A stretch of DNA of 64,000 bases from the NCBI RefSeq assembly GCF_000224145.3, contig NC_020166.2, positions 6,805,632 through 6,869,631 of the forward strand, in the 5' to 3' direction. The translations under genes and the position numbers were made by a program. Numbering within the stretch: the stretch's first letter is position 1; every line of letters starts with the position of its first letter. Shown here in pieces: positions 59,775-64,000 of the stretch. Under the pieces are notes generated by a model that worked only from the letters and a program-made list of their open reading frames with translations, was not told the origin of the DNA and made no database searches. Origin of the DNA: Ciona intestinalis. Its lineage: Eukaryota > Chordata > Ascidiacea > Phlebobranchia > Cionidae.

Positions 59775-59872
59775 TGGTAACTCGTTAGCCGGCACAAGGT
59801 GAAACCAAACACCTATGTTATAATGACTGTCAATATGCCTCGTCACCCGAGGATAAATATAAGTAACGTTCA
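59775..59872 (+). mobile_element. SINE tail fragment
   Basis: TGGTAACTCGTTAGCCGGCA, ACACCTATGTTATAATGACT and CCTCGTCACCCGAGGATAAA match other SINE tails in the window. Confidence 0.6.
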
Positions 59873-60103
59873 TTCATATTGAGAATATACCGCGTTTATT
59901 GTTGATATTTTATAAAAATCGCTAGCTCAAGGATACCCTTTTACACCATCCTATCTGATTTTAAAAACCTGAATAACGTAAAAAACACTTACTTTTGCCA
60001 GAGTTATGATAAAATCCGATCCTCAGTGGAAGGTTTCCGATTTTTCGTTGGGTGGAAAATATTCTTTGGTCTAATTAATCGGTTTTACTTCATTCTTTTA
60101 CCA

Positions 60104-60267
60104 AGTACTGTGGAATGAGATGAATACCGTTAGAAAAAAATATTCCATATTTTCTAATCATATTGACTAATATATGAGTATTTAATCCTGTAATATCTTT
60201 ATTTACTACCAAATAGGACGAGAACAGAGAATAAAAACATGAACCATCTTACCCCAACTTACTATAT
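60104..60267 (+). mobile_element. MITE, GGGTAAG subfamily, diverged
   Basis: Left end AGTACTGTGGAATGAGATGA, right end CATCTTACCCCAACTTACTA; internal TTACTACCAAATAGGACGAG. Confidence 0.65.
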
Positions 60268-60520
60268 TTACTATAAAGCAGTGTGATCAAATGTTAACAT
60301 GCATGTTACACTTTTGTCTGTAAAAGATATAAGTACATACCCAGCACCCAATATTCAAATAAACGATTTCCTTTTTGATTTGGAGAAAACTGAAACATTT
60401 TGGCGTTGAAGTACCGACTAAGTTGCTCGGCTCAACGCATGGTTGACGTAATAACGATTTGAATTCCTTATCAGCAATTGCTGTGTCATGCTTTCTTAAT
60501 GTTGTAAGGCTGTAAGCTTA

Positions 60521-60768
60521 TGTATAGAGGAAAATGGGATGTTTTATTACGTCTTTACTTTAGGGGCTAATCTTATATAACTGTTTGTATACAATTGTCA
60601 TTCTATTTTCTCGTCCCATTTGGTAGAAAACACAGAACATTCAAAGAATTATTAAACCGTATCCTCACTACCCCCATAGACCATTGTTACTTGTTTAAAA
60701 CACGATCAGGATATTCGGATATTATGGGATAAAGGTGTCCCATCTTCCTCTAAAGGTACTGTATATAA
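60521..60768 (+). mobile_element. MITE with small internal insertion
   Basis: Left end TGTATAGAGGAAAATGGGAT, right end CATCTTCCTCTAAAGGTACT; about 248 bp, longer than usual. Confidence 0.65.
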
Positions 60769-60789
60769 TAGGGCGGGTAAATATGGAGG

Positions 60790-60915
60790 CCGGTAGTGGG
60801 TTGCTCAAATTGTTAGCTATACATGAAAAATAGTCAAGTTTCAAACGTGGTAACTCGTAAGCGGGCACGGCGTTGGGCACGTTTCCCGTCACGCGAAGAT
60901 AAATATGTTACATTT
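60790..60915 (+). mobile_element. SINE tail fragment
   Basis: GGGTTGCTCAAATTGTTAGC, GTGGTAACTCGTAAGCGGGC and CACGCGAAGATAAATA match the SINE tail. Confidence 0.6.
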
Positions 60916-61357
60916 ATTTGTTACCTTGCATACAGTTTTAGCCGGTTGTGCCATCTCTATACATTGGTGTCATTAACTAATGGCTACTGCCTATACTAAA
61001 TAGAAGCATTGGAAACATTGGAAACAGTTCTTGGGAAAATCTAGATCTAATAAACCACACACATAGCAACAGTACTGTATTATAGACGTAATCAACATAC
61101 GCAACAGTTTATTAGGATGTAAAAGGATCTTATTCATCCTTATACGCAGTGGAACAATTCAGTGGTTTATAACAAGTTTATTTTAGAACCCACGCACATA
61201 TTCTCTTAGTGACAGTTTCATCAGAATTAAAATCATTGTTGCGTCATACTGTTGACTTGGCTTTATGATACATATGTTTGATGATTTGAATATGTGCCGC
61301 ATTTAACCTAAAAGTGCTCACTAACGTTTATATATAATCATAGCTTTGATAAATTAT

Positions 61358-61557
61358 GTATAGTAGGGTGGAGGAAAATGGGACACCGGCCTTTCACTAT
61401 ATTTGCCCGTCCCATTTGGTAGTAAACAAAGAACAATAAAAAATTATAAAACCGTATTCTCACGGCTTCCATAGACCGGTCTCAATTGTTTAAAACACGA
61501 CCACGATGTTTAAATATTTTGTGCTATAGTTGTCCCATCTTCCCCTGCCCTACTATT
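61358..61557 (+). mobile_element. Full-length MITE
   Basis: Left end TATAGTAGGGTGGAGGAAAA, right end CATCTTCCCCTGCCCTACTA; internal CCCATTTGGTAGTAAACAAA. Confidence 0.8.
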
Positions 61558-61581
61558 TTATGTATACTATTGTACTGTAAG

Positions 61582-61780
61582 GTATAGTAGGGTAGGGGAA
61601 GACGGGGCACCTTTAGCACACAATATCCAAATATCATGACCGTGTTTTGAACAATTAACAACGGTCTATGGTAGTCGTGAGAATACGGTTTATTAATCCT
61701 TTCAAAGTTCTTTGTCTACTACCAAATGGGATGAGAAAATAGAATAAAAATGTGTTCCATCTTCCCCCACCCTACCATAT
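61582..61780 (+). mobile_element. Full-length MITE
   Basis: Left end TATAGTAGGGTAGGGGAAGA, right end CATCTTCCCCCACCCTACCA. It is the first of three elements in a row. Confidence 0.8.
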
Positions 61781-61930
61781 AAGGATGGGATACTGTCAGC
61801 ACCTAAAACAACATTTTACAGTCACAGGGTTACGGTTCCATATTCTGTATATTCTTTGTTTACTACTAAATATGGTGAAAAGGAAAAATAAAAAGAGGCC
61901 CCATCTTGGTTTTACGCCACCCTGCTATAC
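61781..61930 (+). mobile_element. MITE, left end trimmed by its neighbour
   Basis: Begins AAGGATGGGATACTGTCAGC and ends TACGCCACCCTGCTATA; internal TTTGTTTACTACTAAATATG. Confidence 0.65.
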
Positions 61931-61933
61931 AGC

Positions 61934-62052
61934 AGTATAGGGTAAGGATAGATAGGACGCCTTTTTGTTTGGTAATTATTAAAAACACGATCAGGATATT
62001 TTGCATATTATCTTACTAAAGATGTGCCATCTCCCCCACTCCCACTAATATA
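61934..62052 (+). mobile_element. Internally deleted MITE
   Basis: Left end AGTATAGGGTAAGGATAGAT, right end CCATCTCCCCCACTCCCACT; about 119 bp. Confidence 0.65.
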
Positions 62053-62773
62053 CATACATAAGCGTTAGTGTAGTGTTGGGTATACATATATGGGGGGGTA
62101 TAATATAGCTTTCGTGTTCACGTATAGAATAAATAAATAACTTTTCTCGCATTCGCATTTATAAAAACTAGATTAGAATTGTGTTTAAAAACGAGTACAT
62201 TACAAGTCAAACTACATAGATGTATTTATATAGCCATTTCTTTACTTGCACTTTTCATGCATCGTTTCGCAACCCACATATTTCTCACTAGATTTTAATT
62301 AGCAAGATTTTTTCTGTGGGCAAATGCGCTTCATAAACTGCAACACGCATGAGCAACAATTAGTACTAACCAGACATGATGGCCGTTAAGATATAGTGTC
62401 AAATTTTCAGAATGCAAATAGACAATTCGTTTTAGTCGAGGTAAAGGTGCTTATTATGCATAAGTTTAAAAAGGCCCTTTATCGTAACTTGTAATCCTAT
62501 CTTTATAATGCGTGTTGTATTAGTGGGCGTATAATTGGTAATATGGCGTTACTTTCTCTGAAACATCTGTCACTTTATTACAGTCGTGATGTCAACCTTT
62601 TAACAGCGATGTATTTCAATTATTTAAACACCGCCTAGCCATACGGTTTAGCGTTAGATTATGTCTCCAAACTTTAACATGTGAATTAACCCCGCGAGTA
62701 ATATAATGTTCCCTATACTATATACCTGGGGCATGGGGCGTATACTGGGGGTGAGATAAAACGCCGTTATGAT

Positions 62774-62972
62774 GTATAGTAGGGTGGGAGAAGATGGGAC
62801 ACCTTTTTATTCTATTTTCTCGTCATATATGGCAGTAAACGAAGAACAGTCAAAGAATAATAAAAACGTATCCTCACGACTCCCACGGACCGTTGTTAAT
62901 TGTTTAAAACACGATCAGGATATTTGGATATTATGGGCTAAAAGTGTCCCATCTTCCCCGCCCTACTATATT
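62774..62972 (+). mobile_element. Full-length MITE
   Basis: Left end TATAGTAGGGTGGGAGAAGA, right end CATCTTCCCCGCCCTACTAT. Confidence 0.8.
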
Positions 62973-62989
62973 AGTGTTTTGAAAAGTAA

Positions 62990-63110
62990 CAATACTTTTT
63001 TAAAGTCGCGGATTACAGTTATACGTAATTCTGTAATTTTTTTGTTTACTACCAAAGGAACGTTATGAGAGAATTTAGACATGCCAGTCTTACTCCCACC
63101 CATACTATAT
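62990..63110 (+). mobile_element. MITE right half
   Basis: GTTTACTACCAAAGGAACGT and the right end CTTACTCCCACCCATACTAT are present; the left end is missing next to the preceding element. Confidence 0.55.
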
Positions 63111-63599
63111 AACTGAGTTACCATGGCGCAATAAGATACCACATAGCTTATCTAATTACTACAATGAACATCAAACTATATTACACATGAATGGCCAACA
63201 AAATCCCCCATGATATTTTTTCATAAAAAATATGGCTTTTATGATAGTAGGTTGTGGTATGATGGTCTATGTTTTCATAACGAAACGGGTCAAACTTCTA
63301 AAACCTGGGTTTCCTGGCATATCATATTATAAAGCCTTAATATAAAACAAACCAAATGTTTCCCGTTTAATGGTTTATTGCATGTTTATCTTTGGTCTTG
63401 AAGTGACAAATTGTGCAGAAGCTTATTTTGACCATCTGTGGTAATTGGCCTAGTAACGTATATACCTTGTAACGTAATCGCGGTGACATATGCGTTGATA
63501 TCGTCACTGTGCATTATTCAGCACTGAGACCCAATGCGGAAATAATCCAACTCTAGCCAGAGATGGTTGACTCCATGTAATGACTTATCACTCGCTGGG

Positions 63600-63606
63600 T
63601 ATAAAA
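63600..63606 (+). promoter_or_regulatory. TATA box of the gene starting at 63753
   Basis: TATAAAA, with an initiator-like TCAGTTTTC about 28-30 bases downstream. A 5' UTR exon would run to the donor CAG|GTGTTG at 63659, with the acceptor TTTTAG before 63735. Confidence 0.6.
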
Positions 63607-63752
63607 ACGGTCGAATCGAGTGAGCAGTTCAGTTTTCTCAGTGTAGATAATATTGGCAGGTGTTGTTATTTAAAAAAATGCGATTACGTACACCACTCAA
63701 ATGATTTTAAATTATTGTTAATGTTTTTTTTTAGAAAGTTTATATCTTTACT

Positions 63753-63874
63753 ATGACGTCACAAGCAACAATGCTGCAATCGACAATGAGCTCTTTCGAT
63801 GATATGACGTTTTCAAGTGCCGCCTCTTATTTTAACTTCTCGGATTTAAACACAACGATGGTTGCAACTCGACA
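63753..63874 (+). CDS. First coding exon of an unidentified protein, possibly a GPCR N-terminus (partial)
   Basis: The ATG at 63753 follows an acceptor (TTTTTTTTTTAG) and opens 40 codons plus two bases, ending at CA|GTAAGT. The residues are Ser/Thr/Met-rich with two N-glycosylation sequons (NFS and NTT) and no signal peptide, as in many class A receptor N-termini. The exon ends in phase 2, the same phase as exon 1 of the receptor at 47357-51580, which hints at a related gene. The rest is beyond the window, so identity is uncertain. Confidence 0.55.
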
Positions 63875-63944
63875 GTAAGTTATGCCACCTTATATGTTTA
63901 TATAGCGTAACCAGCTGCACGGAGCAGCGAACAACAGTTTAAAT

Positions 63945-64000
63945 ATAATAGGGTGGGAGAAGACAGACACTTTTAGCACATAATATTCAAATATCCTGAT
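63945..64000 (+). mobile_element. MITE left part, cut by the window end
   Basis: Starts TAATAGGGTGGGAGAAGACA then TTTTAGCACATAATATTCAA, as in other copies; lies in the intron after the exon at 63753-63874. Confidence 0.7.

Larger units (their letters stand above)
52335..63752. other. Gene-poor, MITE-rich intergenic region
   Basis: Over 11 kb between a minus-strand receptor and the next plus-strand gene. About twenty MITE copies and two SINE fragments are itemised separately. Open frames here (such as 54329-54514, 56070-56264, 57560-57766) are short and not recognised; several others run straight through MITE sequence. Between elements the DNA is AT-rich with no coding or RNA gene that I can support. 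Confidence 0.6.

Overview
This is a eukaryotic window, most likely the tunicate Ciona (probably C. intestinalis/robusta). The evidence is AT-rich DNA, many short GT-AG introns, metazoan gene families with chordate-like sequence (a p53/p63/p73 factor, aspartate/glutamate carrier, NOG1 GTPase, NAC-alpha, rhodopsin-class receptors), dense short inverted-repeat transposons, and gap-linked near-identical duplications as expected when two haplotypes of a very polymorphic diploid are not merged. The species call is inference; the gene calls rest on translated exons whose splice phases join without conflict.

Layout. 345-11032 (+) holds 14 exons of a p53/p63/p73-type transcription factor, 5' end outside the window; its last two exons recur across a 50-N gap (to 12660). 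12942-15402 shows no gene. 15403-17131 (-) is a four-pass PMP22/EMP/claudin-like protein. 17810-19262 (-) is a four-exon ferritin-like protein that has lost most ferroxidase ligands. 20679-22064 (+) is an intronless, probably N-myristoylated TIR protein with C-terminal helical repeats. 22992-33464 (+) is a 16-exon mitochondrial aspartate/glutamate carrier, with exons 3-4 duplicated across a 125-N gap. 34238-39677 (-) is the nucleolar GTPase NOG1/GTPBP4, with its last two exons duplicated across another 125-N gap. 40667-42991 (+) is an intronless C2H2 zinc-finger gene. 43857-46470 (+) is NAC-alpha. 47357-51580 (-) is an eight-exon class A GPCR with an unusual VRF in place of DRY. 51.6-63.7 kb is gene-poor and packed with MITEs and fragments of a tRNA-derived SINE. 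63753-63874 (+) is the first coding exon of a further protein, possibly a second receptor, behind a TATA box.

The genes do not form one pathway. Housekeeping genes (NOG1 for 60S ribosome assembly, NAC-alpha for nascent chains, the carrier for the malate-aspartate shuttle) are mixed with regulatory and lineage-specific ones. The most interesting items are the ferroxidase-poor ferritin homologue, the intronless TIR/HEAT-like protein with a candidate NADase glutamate, a 70-nt microRNA-like hairpin in a NOG1 intron, a foldback in the p53/p73 3' UTR, and the two-subfamily MITE population. The three N-gap duplications are probably assembly artefacts and should not be read as real exon duplication.
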